Source: Fulvivirga sp. (GTDB lineage: Bacteria; Bacteroidota; Bacteroidia; Cytophagales; Cyclobacteriaceae). From it: a stretch of DNA of 64,000 bases. Positions 1 through 9,042 of the stretch are shown in pieces. The stretch's first letter is position 1. The number at the start of each line of letters is the position of its first letter. Below the pieces are notes generated by a model that was not told the origin of the DNA, made no database searches, and saw only the letters and a program-made list of their open reading frames with translations. Made by a program: the position numbers and the translations under genes. Where the stretch lies: NCBI GenBank assembly GCA_028280565.1, contig JANQLQ010000323.1, forward strand, positions 26,734 through 90,733. Reading direction: 5' to 3'.

Positions 1-2
1 AA

Positions 3-674
3 TACTTGGAAAAGCCCTTAAAAGGTAGAGGCATCCTGCTAGGAGGAGTACCCGGGGTACGTCCTGCCAAAGTATTGATCCTTGGAGGAGGTGTGGTAGG
101 TACGAATGCCGCTAAGATGGCGGCTGGGCTCGGCGCCGATGTCACGATCATGGACCTTAACTTAAACCGCCTGAGGTACCTGGATGATGTGATGCCTGCC
201 AATGTGAACACCTTCATGTCCAATGAATATAATATCCGGGAGCTTATATCCACGCATGACCTGATCGTAGGCGCGGTTTTGATCCATGGTGCCAAAGCAC
301 CTCACCTGGTCACACGCGACATGTTGAAAGATATGCGGCCGGGCACAGTACTCGTAGATGTAGCGGTAGATCAAGGAGGATGCATAGAAACCTGCAAACC
401 TACTACCCACCAAGACCCTACGTATATCATAGATGACATAGTTCACTATTGTGTGGCTAACATGCCCGGGGCAGTGCCATACACTTCTACCCTAGCCCTT
501 ACCAATGCTACCTTACCCTACGCTTTAGAACTGGCCGACAAAGGATGGAAAAAAGCGTGTAATGAGAATAATGAGTTAAAATTGGGCTTGAATATCATTC
601 ATGGAGACATCGTATACAAAGCTGTTTCCGAAGCTTTTGCTTTACCCTACAAAGCAGTAGAAAATTTCCTTTAG
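3..674 (+). CDS. ald: Alanine dehydrogenase, C-terminal part (cut by window edge)
   Basis: This is the C-terminal part (about 224 residues) of an NAD-dependent L-alanine dehydrogenase, which interconverts L-alanine and pyruvate plus ammonia in the cytoplasm. The reading frame is open to the first base of the window, so the gene begins upstream; the family is usually about 370 residues. The Rossmann nucleotide-binding motif [20 protein letters not shown] is followed by the acidic ribose-binding stretch MDLN, and the conserved family segments [12 protein letters not shown] and [25 protein letters not shown] are present. The apparent TTG at position 6 is an internal leucine codon, not a start. 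The gene is followed by two possible hairpins and then by a convergent ssb gene. Confidence 0.95.
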   Translation, partial: YLEKPLKGRGILLGGVPGVRPAKVLILGGGVVGTNAAKMAAGLGADVTIMDLNLNRLRYLDDVMPANVNTFMSNEYNIRELISTHDLIVGAVLIHGAKAPHLVTRDMLKDMRPGTVLVDVAVDQGGCIETCKPTTHQDPTYIIDDIVHYCVANMPGAVPYTSTLALTNATLPYALELADKGWKKACNENNELKLGLNIIHGDIVYKAVSEAFALPYKAVENFL

Positions 675-690
675 GAACGAGACTGGTGCC

Positions 691-717
691 TGGTGCTGGT
701 ACCAACCCCCAGCACCA
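691..717. terminator. Stem-loop after ald
   Basis: TGGTGCTGG at 691-699 pairs with CCAGCACCA at 709-717, giving a 9-bp perfect stem 17 bases after the ald stop codon. There is no T-run after it, so it is a plausible RNA 3'-end structure rather than a clear intrinsic terminator. Confidence 0.4.
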
Positions 718-821
718 AGGCTACTTAGTTCTACTTTTGCTGGTTCAACTTCTTAATAATCAATCATTTTCAGTCCATACCATTAAATCGTGAGTATGGA
801 GTAGAAAGCCCAATACCCTAC

Positions 822-843
822 GGAAAGAAAACACGTCTTTCCG
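822..843. terminator. Hairpin between convergent ald and ssb
   Basis: CGGAAAG and CTTTCCG form a 7-bp stem with an A-rich loop in the space between two convergent genes. The position suits a shared transcription stop, but the T-run is weak. Confidence 0.3.
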
Positions 844-885
844 TGGCCTGCTCAAGACTAAAGACTCACGACTCAATACTCTATA

Positions 886-1224
886 CTAACTCACAGTTCC
901 TACCATCAAAAGCCGTTTTAACGTGACTTCGGTCACCTGCCGGTTTTTCCCATCTTGCGTGGTGTATTTTCTCTTGACCAGCGTTCCTTCTACGGCTACT
1001 TCTTTACCTTTTCTTAAATACTCCGCTACTACTTCTGCTATACGCCCCCAGGCGACGATAGTATGCCATTGGGTATCGTTGATCTTTTTGCCTTCCCGGC
1101 TTCGATAGCTTTGCGAGGTAGCCAATGAAAATGTGGCCAAGGTCTTACCATCCGATAAGGTCTTCGCTATAGGGTCTTGTCCAAGCCTCCCGATCAACTG
1201 TACACGGTTCCGTAAATTTTGCAT
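886..1224 (-). CDS. ssb: Single-stranded DNA-binding protein (short paralogue)
   Basis: This 112-residue protein is a single OB-fold SSB that would coat single-stranded DNA during replication, repair or uptake. It starts MQNLRNRVQLIGRLGQDP and contains the family signatures ATFSLATSQSYR, TQWHTIVAWGRIAEVVAEYL, KGKEVAVEGTLVKRKY and a final VTEVTLKRLLMVG strand. It stops right after the OB fold and lacks the acidic C-terminal tail (DDDIPF type) that housekeeping SSBs use to recruit partners. It therefore resembles the short accessory SSB paralogues that many Bacteroidota carry beside a full-length one. It stands alone, convergent with ald and divergent from the zinc-ribbon gene at 1411. Confidence 0.9.
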   Translation of the reverse strand: MQNLRNRVQLIGRLGQDPIAKTLSDGKTLATFSLATSQSYRSREGKKINDTQWHTIVAWGRIAEVVAEYLRKGKEVAVEGTLVKRKYTTQDGKNRQVTEVTLKRLLMVGTVS

Positions 1225-1367
1225 GATCTTAATTTTTTAATAGTTTAACATAAGTTTAATGGTGCGATTTCTTAGGAATGTCCCTTAAATCAAGGGTGAC
1301 AAAGTAGGGCGAAGAACCTCCCTTGATTCGTACGATAAACAGTTGTATTCGCTTAAATTACGTTTCC

Positions 1368-1385
1368 AGTCGTTTGAAAACGACT
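1368..1385. promoter_or_regulatory. Palindrome upstream of zinc-ribbon gene
   Basis: AGTCGTTT and AAACGACT are separated by two bases, giving an 18-bp near-perfect dyad whose end lies 25 bases before the ATG at 1411. This is a typical size and place for an operator or a 5'-leader hairpin. No regulator can be assigned. Confidence 0.35.
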
Positions 1386-1410
1386 AGATATTTGACTATC
1401 AACATTTTAA

Positions 1411-1776
1411 ATGGAAGACGAAAAACTATGTTTAGAATGTGGGATAAAGATCTATGGCCGGGTGGATAAGAAATTTTGTTCAGATCAATGCCGCAATTCT
1501 TACAATAATAAGCTCAACAGTGATTCGAACAACTACGTCAGGAATGTCAACAATATTTTGCGGAAGAACCGGCGTATCCTAGAGCAGTTAAATCCCAGGG
1601 GGAAAGCTAAAGTACACCGGGACAAGCTGGCGGAGAAAGGGTTCGACTTTAACTATTACACGAATACCTACATTACTAAAGCAGGTGCTACCTACATTTT
1701 CTGTTATGACTTTGGCTACCTAGTGCTGGAAAGTAACTGGCTTATGTTGGTGAAAAGACAAGAGTATGTCAGCTAG
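1411..1776 (+). CDS. Small zinc-ribbon protein of unknown function
   Basis: This is a 121-residue cytoplasmic protein. Residues 7-28 hold four cysteines arranged as CLEC and later FCSDQC (C-x2-C...C-x3-C), which is a treble-clef or zinc-ribbon like the DUF2116 group. A basic helical middle (NNILRKNRRILEQLNPRGKAKVHRD, cited in part) and a strand-rich end (YTNTYITKAGATYIFCYDFGY) follow. This architecture is widespread as a conserved hypothetical in Bacteroidota. Nucleic-acid binding is a reasonable guess from the zinc knuckle and basic region, but nothing in the neighbourhood supports a precise role. Confidence 0.75.
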   Translation: MEDEKLCLECGIKIYGRVDKKFCSDQCRNSYNNKLNSDSNNYVRNVNNILRKNRRILEQLNPRGKAKVHRDKLAEKGFDFNYYTNTYITKAGATYIFCYDFGYLVLESNWLMLVKRQEYVS

Positions 1777-1943
1777 ATCGCGGGAGAACCATAGGTTACT
1801 GGAAAACAAGGGCATAAGCTAGGCACTTACAGGCATTTTGCATTACGGCGGCGACACAGAATTTTCTTTGTGTAGCACCAACCAAATTTTTGTTTCCGCG
1901 TCTTAACCAATAGGCCAACTGGGTAAAATAGTACCGCTGCGCT

Positions 1944-4900
1944 ATGAGGTTATTTCACCTAATAATTATAATGCCCTGTATGACTGGTGCATCTTTCACC
2001 ACTGCCCAACCTCCCCAGGGACTTCCGCTGATCAGGAACTACGAACCACACGAGTATGGCGGACACCGTCAAAACTGGGCGATCGGGCAGGACGAGGCCG
2101 GTATCATGTTTTTTGCTAATGGGAAAGGGCTGTTATCCTTCAACGGGGAGGATTGGAAGCTGGCAATGATCCCAAATCGCGGGCACGTACGCTCACTGGC
2201 GGTAGGGCAAGACGGTACGGTATACGTAGGAGCTCAAAATGATTTCGGCCAGCTCGAAGCGGATGAAAACGGGGAACTTAGGTTTAAGTCTTATCTACCC
2301 CTGGTTCCTGCCGCCGACCGCAGTTTTGGCAGGATAAGGAAAACTGTCTTACATAAAGAAGGGGTCTATTTCCAATCGAATTATCGTATTTTTCGCTTAC
2401 AGCACGACTCATTAGACCTATGGCGATCAGATGGTTCACACCGAAGATTGTTCTCCCTAAATGACCGTCTCTACCTTGGTGATTTTAGCAAAGGTTTGCT
2501 TGAACTCTCCGCCCATGATAGATTTGAAATTGTGCCCGGGGGAGATTTTTTCGCAAATATGCGGATCAACACGATAATGCCTTATCACCGGTACCTCCTT
2601 ATCGGCACACAAAAACATGGTCTTTTTATGTATAATGGTGAAACCGTAGAACCTTTTATCACGGAGGCAGATGACTACCTCAAACAATACCAGCTTGGTG
2701 ATGGACTAGTGACGAAAAAAAGCAAGCTTATGATTAGGTTAAACGCTTCGGGCGGCATTGTCGTGTTATCATCGGAAGGTAAGTTAGAGCATATTATCCG
2801 GCAAGAAAGCGGTCTCAGCAGTAGTAATGTATTGAGTATTTTCGAGGATAACCAAAACTCCCTTTGGGCAGGATTACAGGAAGGGCTGGCTAGGATTGAG
2901 CTTCCAGGGCCTTACACGCTATACGACGAACGGCTGGGCCTGAAAGGGTCAGTACAGTCTATCATTAGTCATCAAGGCCAGCTATACGCTTCTACCAGCG
3001 AAGGATTGGCAGTACTAAAAAAACTCAACTCAAGCTGGCGGTTTGAGACAGTGCCCGGTACACTTAACTACGGTTGGGCGCTCGCCTCATGGCGGGATCA
3101 ACTCATTATGGGTAGTTCCTTTGGGGCCTATGGGATCATTGACGAGGAGGTGAAGTTTTCCCTAGAACAAAACAACCTGGTAGCTGCCATTGCCATATCA
3201 AAGTATGATGAAAACACGGTCTACATGGCCACAGATAATGGGTTTGCAGAATATCAATGGGATGAAAGCACCTGGCGGCTAAAAGGTAGGATCAGTGGGT
3301 TAACAGGCTCAGTCCGGGATATTATCGAAGCAGGGGACGGGATGTTCTGGCTTAAAACACGGTCCAATGGTATCTTCAAGATCTTGCTTGAAACCATCCA
3401 TGGATCACCGGACTATGCTCATCCAAAAATTGAGCATTACCTAACTTCAAAGGGGGTACCCGTAGGTGAAAACAACCTCTTCCTAATTGATGGGCTGCTA
3501 TATGTGCGTTCCGAAAAAGATTCTTTATACCGTTACCACGAAAAAGAGGATCGTTTTTACCCTGACCTCCAGCTAGGGGCATCTATTGGGATCAACAAGG
3601 GATACATCCTTCCCAAACATGTAGGGAGCGACAATGTCGCCTGGTTCGATGCTTACGTTAAAAACAGGCAATATCTTTTACGGGCGAAGAAGAACCTATC
3701 CGGCCAGTACACTATCGAAGAATACCCGGTAAGTAAGATCGTAACAAATTACCGTGACCCTTATGGCAATGAAGTTTTTTACCACCACAATGACCTTACG
3801 TGGTTCGGTGGTATGAAGGGCATTCTCCAATACGATTTGAAGGCCCCTACTACGTTTGAAAAGCCTTTTCATGTGGTCCTTAACAAGGTATTGGCAGGTG
3901 ACTCGGTCATTTACAGCCACCATAGACAAGCAGGTACCCGGGAAATACCGTACGCCCGAAACGACCTTCTTTTCCATTTCGCCGCTCCCGTTTATAAGAA
4001 TGGGGTACACCGTGCCTATCAATATTTTTTAGAAGGCTTTGACGAGGATTGGTCTGTTTGGACGCCCGGCCCTACAAAAGAATATACGAGTTTGCCGGTG
4101 GGCGAATATGTTTTTCACGTGAAGGCAAAAAATGATTATGGAATACCTAGTGAGATCCAATCTTTCCAATTTAGCGTAGCCCCGCCTTGGTACAGGTCTA
4201 TAACGGCCTATATAGCTTATGTCATACTGGGAGCAGGCTTCGTTTGGCTTGTTGTATATACGCGCTCTAAAAAGTATGAAAAAGAGAATTTACGGCTGGA
4301 AAAGATCATAGAAGAACGCACCTTGGAAATAAAAACACAAGCCGATAAGATTACTGAACTGTACGAGGTCAAAAGCCAGTTTCTGGCAAACATCTCACAT
4401 GAGCTTCGTACCCCTTTAACCTTAATACTTGGGCCCGTAGAAAATTTATTACAAGTACATCATGGAGAAGAAAAACGGCAACTTTTATGGATAAAACGAA
4501 ACGGCCATCGTCTACTTAAACTTATTAACCAACTGCTGGATCAATCAAAAATTGAAGCCGGGGAGCTGAAGCTAAGTGTTTCCCGTGAGAATATTGTGCT
4601 ATTTGTCAGAGGAGTACTCGTATCTTTTGAGTCTTTAGCCGACCAAAAAAATATTGCCCTTACCTTCGAAAGTGATGAAAAGGAGCTCTGTGTGTATTTT
4701 GAGATGGAAAAAATCGAACAGGTTCTGATCAATTTATTGTCTAATGCCTTAAAATTCACCCCAGATGGTGGTAAAGTTAGCTTAGAAATCCATCGGCGAA
4801 GTACCGATGTTTCGATAATGGTGAAAGACACAGGTATAGGAATCGCCGAGCATCACCTCCCCCATATCTTTGACCGCTTTTACCAAGTAGAGGAGCCCAA

Positions 4901-5906
4901 CACCAAGAAATACCAAGGAACAGGTATAGGCTTATCACTATCCAGGGACTTGGTGGAGTTACACTCGGGAACATTGACCGCGGAAAGCGAACTCGGCCGG
5001 GGCAGTGCATTTGAAATTTCATTGCCGTTGGGAAGAGATCACTTCCAGGATGACCAATGGGTTGAGTCTTCGACGGTACAGGAATCTCTCACGCCACATG
5101 TGTATCAAGAGCACACCGGGAAAGAAATCTATGAGCCCGGTACACCCTTGGGAGCCAAGGTCCCGTTGGTATTGATCGTGGATGATAACACGGACATGCG
5201 TGAATTCATCCGTTTCCAATTAGAGACCGGGTACACCGTTTTAGAAGCCCCGGACGGCCTGCAAGGTTGGGAAGCCGCCCTCGAGCACCAGCCAGACCTT
5301 ATTATTTCAGATGTAATGATGCCCGGCATGAATGGTTTTGACCTTTGCCAAAAGCTAAAATCTGACCTGCGCACCGACCACATCCCCGTAATATTGCTTA
5401 CCGCCAAGGCAGGACTCGATCAAAAAATAAAAGGACTAAAATTACAGGCCGATGACTACTTGGGAAAGCCTTTCGAAGCCCGCGAGCTGGCCACACGAGT
5501 AAAAAATCTCGTCCAAGGCAGGAAGCTTTTACAAAAAAGATTCGCAGAAAAGATCGTATTTAAGCCTTCGGAAATAGCTGCTACCCCACGTGAAGAAATA
5601 TTTCTTAAAAAATTGATCGATACCATAGAGAAGCACTTATCTGATCAGCAATTCAACGTAAACACCCTATGCCAAGAAATGGCAATCAGCAAGTCTCAAC
5701 TCAACCGGAAGATGCAGGCCATTTTAAACAAAGGGCCTAATGCATTTATCCGGAGTTATCGATTGGAAAGAGGCAAACAACTCATTGAGAGCAATACAGG
5801 TACACTTGCAGAAATTTCTTATGATGTAGGCTTTTCCAGTCCTGCTTATTTTTCCAAATGTTTCCATGATGAATTCGGTTATACCCCGAAATCATTAAGA
5901 AATTAG
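1944..5906 (+). CDS. Hybrid two-component sensor kinase/response regulator with AraC output
   Basis: This 1320-residue inner-membrane sensor carries input, kinase and DNA-binding output on one chain. After a signal peptide (residues 1-22) comes a periplasmic double beta-propeller of Reg_prop repeats (about 30-650), including a clear VLSIFEDNQNSLWAGL repeat. A Y_Y_Y domain (about 685-752) and one membrane helix (about 757-778) follow. The HisKA domain has its phospho-histidine in FLANISHELRTPLTL (about residue 819). The HATPase carries NLLSNALKFTPDGG, DTGIGI and GTGIGLSL. The receiver has VDDNTD, its phospho-acceptor in IISDVMMPG (about 1122) and the KPF lysine. The AraC helix-turn-helix ends the protein. 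Such HTCS regulators normally sense oligosaccharides and switch on SusCD loci, but no SusC/SusD gene is nearby, so the ligand is unknown. Confidence 0.95.
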   Translation: MRLFHLIIIMPCMTGASFTTAQPPQGLPLIRNYEPHEYGGHRQNWAIGQDEAGIMFFANGKGLLSFNGEDWKLAMIPNRGHVRSLAVGQDGTVYVGAQNDFGQLEADENGELRFKSYLPLVPAADRSFGRIRKTVLHKEGVYFQSNYRIFRLQHDSLDLWRSDGSHRRLFSLNDRLYLGDFSKGLLELSAHDRFEIVPGGDFFANMRINTIMPYHRYLLIGTQKHGLFMYNGETVEPFITEADDYLKQYQLGDGLVTKKSKLMIRLNASGGIVVLSSEGKLEHIIRQESGLSSSNVLSIFEDNQNSLWAGLQEGLARIELPGPYTLYDERLGLKGSVQSIISHQGQLYASTSEGLAVLKKLNSSWRFETVPGTLNYGWALASWRDQLIMGSSFGAYGIIDEEVKFSLEQNNLVAAIAISKYDENTVYMATDNGFAEYQWDESTWRLKGRISGLTGSVRDIIEAGDGMFWLKTRSNGIFKILLETIHGSPDYAHPKIEHYLTSKGVPVGENNLFLIDGLLYVRSEKDSLYRYHEKEDRFYPDLQLGASIGINKGYILPKHVGSDNVAWFDAYVKNRQYLLRAKKNLSGQYTIEEYPVSKIVTNYRDPYGNEVFYHHNDLTWFGGMKGILQYDLKAPTTFEKPFHVVLNKVLAGDSVIYSHHRQAGTREIPYARNDLLFHFAAPVYKNGVHRAYQYFLEGFDEDWSVWTPGPTKEYTSLPVGEYVFHVKAKNDYGIPSEIQSFQFSVAPPWYRSITAYIAYVILGAGFVWLVVYTRSKKYEKENLRLEKIIEERTLEIKTQADKITELYEVKSQFLANISHELRTPLTLILGPVENLLQVHHGEEKRQLLWIKRNGHRLLKLINQLLDQSKIEAGELKLSVSRENIVLFVRGVLVSFESLADQKNIALTFESDEKELCVYFEMEKIEQVLINLLSNALKFTPDGGKVSLEIHRRSTDVSIMVKDTGIGIAEHHLPHIFDRFYQVEEPNTKKYQGTGIGLSLSRDLVELHSGTLTAESELGRGSAFEISLPLGRDHFQDDQWVESSTVQESLTPHVYQEHTGKEIYEPGTPLGAKVPLVLIVDDNTDMREFIRFQLETGYTVLEAPDGLQGWEAALEHQPDLIISDVMMPGMNGFDLCQKLKSDLRTDHIPVILLTAKAGLDQKIKGLKLQADDYLGKPFEARELATRVKNLVQGRKLLQKRFAEKIVFKPSEIAATPREEIFLKKLIDTIEKHLSDQQFNVNTLCQEMAISKSQLNRKMQAILNKGPNAFIRSYRLERGKQLIESNTGTLAEISYDVGFSSPAYFSKCFHDEFGYTPKSLRN

Positions 5907-5920
5907 TAATAGGATCCGGG

Positions 5921-6283
5921 TTAAAGTTTCAGCGCAGCCTGTAAATCTTTCAAAATATTGATGTCGTACCATAAATAGGCATAAACACCGTAGAGAAAGG
6001 CCAACGCCAGGCAGAATCCCAGCAAAATGCCGATAAACCTGCTTTTCACTGCTCTCTTACTCCGCCTGAGGTAGGACTCTATAAAACTCTTTGAAATTTC
6101 CTTGAAAAGCTCGTATAAAGGATAGAAAATTACGATCACCAATAACATACCAATACCTACGGCAAAGTATCGATCATCATGCATTTTCTTAAAATCTCCC
6201 ATGAGGTACAACACTAGGTCTTTTACCAAGTAGGCCACGAGCACCGAAATGATGAACGCTCCATGTTTTTGTATCTTACGCAT
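5921..6283 (-). CDS. Small integral membrane protein, unknown
   Basis: This is a 120-residue protein if started at the ATG at 6283 (MRKIQKHGAF); the open frame continues 32 codons further upstream, but that extension looks unlike protein. Three hydrophobic stretches (about residues 8-27, 41-61 and 86-106) suggest a three-helix inner-membrane protein, with a strongly basic loop (YLRRSKRAVKSRF) that should lie in the cytoplasm. It is convergent with the hybrid kinase, 14 bases apart. I do not recognise a family. Confidence 0.55.
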   Translation of the reverse strand: MRKIQKHGAFIISVLVAYLVKDLVLYLMGDFKKMHDDRYFAVGIGMLLVIVIFYPLYELFKEISKSFIESYLRRSKRAVKSRFIGILLGFCLALAFLYGVYAYLWYDINILKDLQAALKL

Positions 6284-6631
6284 AATTACATTTCTTGATC
6301 TATTGTAGTCCAGGGTTAAAATGGCCAAGTTTGCATGTCCTGTCCCTTCAAAAGGTGAATAATAAAAGGTTCCACACAAGGCTTGACCATTGCTCCATTG
6401 AAAAAAGCCGAATATTTTACCTTTTCAGTGGAAAGTACAATCCTATTTCTACCAGCTACGGATCTGGCCGATTGACTTGGGAATTTTAACTTTTAATGAC
6501 TGACTTGACAGGTATAACCCATGGGCCCGCACACAAAATTTTAACATAAAATTCTACAAAGAAAGCAAACATAATACTGGTCCCAACGTTGACAAAGTTA
6601 TTATTAATGTTTAAACACCATTAAAATCATC
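6284..6631. other. Intergenic region upstream of nemA-like gene
   Basis: These 348 bases lie between divergent genes. The final 60 bases are AT-rich and hold a TTGACA-like motif near 6592, but I cannot place a confident promoter. No further gene is seen. Confidence 0.3.
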
Positions 6632-7732
6632 ATGAGCGAATCAAAACTATTTTCTCCTTACAAGCTGGGAGGGATCGAATTGAAGAACAAAGTTGTAATG
6701 GCACCTATGACCCGGTCCCGGGCCTTAGAAGAAAATGCGCCTAGTGAAATGAATGCGACCTACTACGGCCAGCGCGCCGGGGCCGGGCTGATCATTACAG
6801 AAGGCACATCACCTTCTCCTAACGGGCTGGGTTATCCGCGTATTCCTGCGCTCTACAGCGAAAAGCAGGCCCAAGGTTGGAACCTTGTTACAGATGCTGT
6901 TCACGAAAAGGGGGGAAAGATATTTGCACAGCTTATGCATGTGGGTCGTGTGGCCCACCAGGCTAATTTACCCACAAGCGCTGAAGTAGTAGCTCCAACA
7001 GCAAAACAAGTATCGGGAGAAATGTATACGGATTCCGAAGGAGCGCAACCCCACACCCTACCAAGGGAAATGAACACCGGGGATATCCAAAAGGCCATAG
7101 AAGAGTACACCGTAGCCGCTAAAAATGCGATCAGCGCTGGCTTCGACGGGGTGGAATTACATGGCGCCAATGGTTACCTCATTGAGCAATTTCTTAATCC
7201 CTTGGTGAATGAACGAACAGATGAATATGGCGGCACTATCGAAAATCGAAACCGTTTTGCGCTGGAAGTTGCCCAAAGTGTTTCAGGGGCAATAGGAGCC
7301 GATAAGGTGGGGATCCGGATCTCTCCTTATGGTGTTTTTAATGATATGGGGCCTTTTGAGGGTGTGGATGATCAGTATGTGGCTCTTGCGGAAAAATTCA
7401 AAGAAATTGGCCTGGTCTATATCCATATCGTAGATCATACCGCTATGGGCGCCCCGGCGGTTCCCGTAGATATTAAGTTAAAGATCCGCGATGCGTTCCA
7501 GGGCACGATCATCCTCAGCGGAGGCTATAATAAAGAAAGAGCTGAAAAAGACCTGCAAGAAGGGTTAGGACACCTGGTAGCCTTTGGCAGACCGTTTATT
7601 TCAAATCCTGACTTGGTAGAAAGAATGAAACAAGGAGCAGATCTCCGAGAACCCGATCATAATACTTTCTATACCCCGGGAGAAGAGGGATATACGGACT
7701 ACCCGACTTTGGAAGATCAGGAAGTAGGATAA
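6632..7732 (+). CDS. nemA: Old yellow enzyme family NADH:flavin oxidoreductase (NemA-like)
   Basis: This is a 366-residue FMN-dependent ene-reductase of the old yellow enzyme family. Such enzymes reduce activated C=C bonds, nitro esters and maleimides with NAD(P)H and are usually linked to electrophile detoxification. It has the FMN-binding start VVMAPMTRSRA, the substrate-anion pair in GVELHGANGYLIEQFLNP (His and Asn), the NERTDEYGGTIENRNRF segment, and the late FMN-phosphate loop SGGY followed by GLGHLVAFGRPFISNPDL. Length and motif order match NemA closely. It stands alone; the start ATG at 6632 gives the expected family N-terminus. Confidence 0.93.
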   Translation: MSESKLFSPYKLGGIELKNKVVMAPMTRSRALEENAPSEMNATYYGQRAGAGLIITEGTSPSPNGLGYPRIPALYSEKQAQGWNLVTDAVHEKGGKIFAQLMHVGRVAHQANLPTSAEVVAPTAKQVSGEMYTDSEGAQPHTLPREMNTGDIQKAIEEYTVAAKNAISAGFDGVELHGANGYLIEQFLNPLVNERTDEYGGTIENRNRFALEVAQSVSGAIGADKVGIRISPYGVFNDMGPFEGVDDQYVALAEKFKEIGLVYIHIVDHTAMGAPAVPVDIKLKIRDAFQGTIILSGGYNKERAEKDLQEGLGHLVAFGRPFISNPDLVERMKQGADLREPDHNTFYTPGEEGYTDYPTLEDQEVG

Positions 7733-8054
7733 TAGTAAGCTGAAGTCCCCATAAATAGGGCAAGATCATCATGGCATTATTGGAACATCATCCCGGTAGT
7801 GCCATTGTTTTTTAACCTGAACTCGACTAGAAAAATGACCCTCATTCGCGCCGGTGGTTGTAAGAGGGCTGATTGAGAGAGCCGGGATCTGCCTTGTCGT
7901 AGAGCAGAAGCTACTCTCCTGTTTAAAGACTGAAAAGTATGCTAAACCTCATGTTAAGCCTAGGCTACAATGCTTTTAAATCGAATGAGTTTTTTATAAA
8001 CGTGAGTTTCGCTATGAAAATAATTATATTTTATCCATTCTTTTTAGTATAAGG
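7733..8054. other. Non-coding gap between convergent genes
   Basis: These 322 bases separate the end of the ene-reductase gene from the end of the PorP/SprF gene. No open frame, clear hairpin with T-run, or repeat shared with other parts of the window was seen. Confidence 0.4.
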
Positions 8055-9029
8055 TCAATCCTTTTTACTTTTAAGCCTTAGTGATAGTGCCAACTCAAAG
8101 ATGCCACCTTGCCCGGTATTCAATTCATCTCCCAAGGGTACGTCAAAACTAGCCGCTACCAGTAAGTTCGAGCGTTCATAAGCCAACGAGAACACTCCCA
8201 ATTCATTGGTGTTGTACCATACCCCCAGTTCGACGTGCTGTGTTCCATTGGCTGTATTGGGTAGCTCATAGCCAAAGCGAGAACCTATATTTACAAAATT
8301 ATTTCCCGTCTGCCCTACCCAACGCATGGTAGGCATTATTGAGAATTTCATCCCCTGGTACACACGGTAACCAGCCGTAGTTCTAAGGCTTAAAGGGAGC
8401 TCATCTTCTTGCTCCGTAAGCGAGATATCGGGCTGGAGGGCATTGTACAGTGCGCCCCCCAAGAAAGCTAATGGCCTACCCTGTTCATCTTTTAAGGTGT
8501 AGTGTAGCCCTCCGCTTAACGTGGGATAATTCGCCGACCGGTTCAGTACCGCATCCCCGGAAACCGCATTGGGATCGAAAGCTCCGTCAACGAATTGGTC
8601 GTCAGTTGTAAAGTCACCTTCCACATCCCTGCGGAAAAAACCACCTTGCAATCCCAAGCTAAGCGCAGATCTCGGTGAAAGGTTGATAGCATAAGCCACA
8701 TTCAACAGTCCCCCGTTGGTAGTTACAAAATCAGACAATTGATCATTTAGAAAGCTCGCTGACAGCACCAGCCGATGGTTACCGACGGCCAGCGGGAAGA
8801 AACCAGAAAGGCTTGATGTCCTGAAATTCTCACCTAATTCTACAGCTTGGTTACGATAATTCAACGATAGGCGCACATCCTCGACCATCCCCACACTGGC
8901 GGGGTTGGTAAAAAAAGGCGTATAGTGGTACATTGAAAAATTCGGCTCTTGCGCCCAGGCGACCTGTGGAAGGAGCAACCCTGTAAGTATAACTCCTGTG
9001 ATATATTTTTTTACGCTTCTCATACTCAT
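8055..9029 (-). CDS. PorP/SprF family type IX secretion outer-membrane protein
   Basis: This 324-residue protein has an N-terminal signal peptide ending near AWAQEPNFS. It then shows the family opening FSMYHYTPFFTNPASVGMVEDVRLSLNYRNQ (cited in parts), followed by alternating amphipathic strands typical of an outer-membrane beta-barrel, and ends in a strand (IFELALSLRLKSK). In Flavobacterium johnsoniae SprF is needed for secretion of the adhesin SprB, and paralogues of PorP/SprF typically sit directly after a gene for a large protein with a type-B (CHU_C) C-terminal domain. That is the arrangement here: the gene starts 13 bases after the end of the 2554-residue adhesin gene, on the same strand, so the two almost certainly form an operon and a dedicated secretion pair. 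Confidence 0.93.
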   Translation of the reverse strand: MSMRSVKKYITGVILTGLLLPQVAWAQEPNFSMYHYTPFFTNPASVGMVEDVRLSLNYRNQAVELGENFRTSSLSGFFPLAVGNHRLVLSASFLNDQLSDFVTTNGGLLNVAYAINLSPRSALSLGLQGGFFRRDVEGDFTTDDQFVDGAFDPNAVSGDAVLNRSANYPTLSGGLHYTLKDEQGRPLAFLGGALYNALQPDISLTEQEDELPLSLRTTAGYRVYQGMKFSIMPTMRWVGQTGNNFVNIGSRFGYELPNTANGTQHVELGVWYNTNELGVFSLAYERSNLLVAASFDVPLGDELNTGQGGIFELALSLRLKSKKD

Positions 9030-9042
9030 TATTCTGTTCTAA

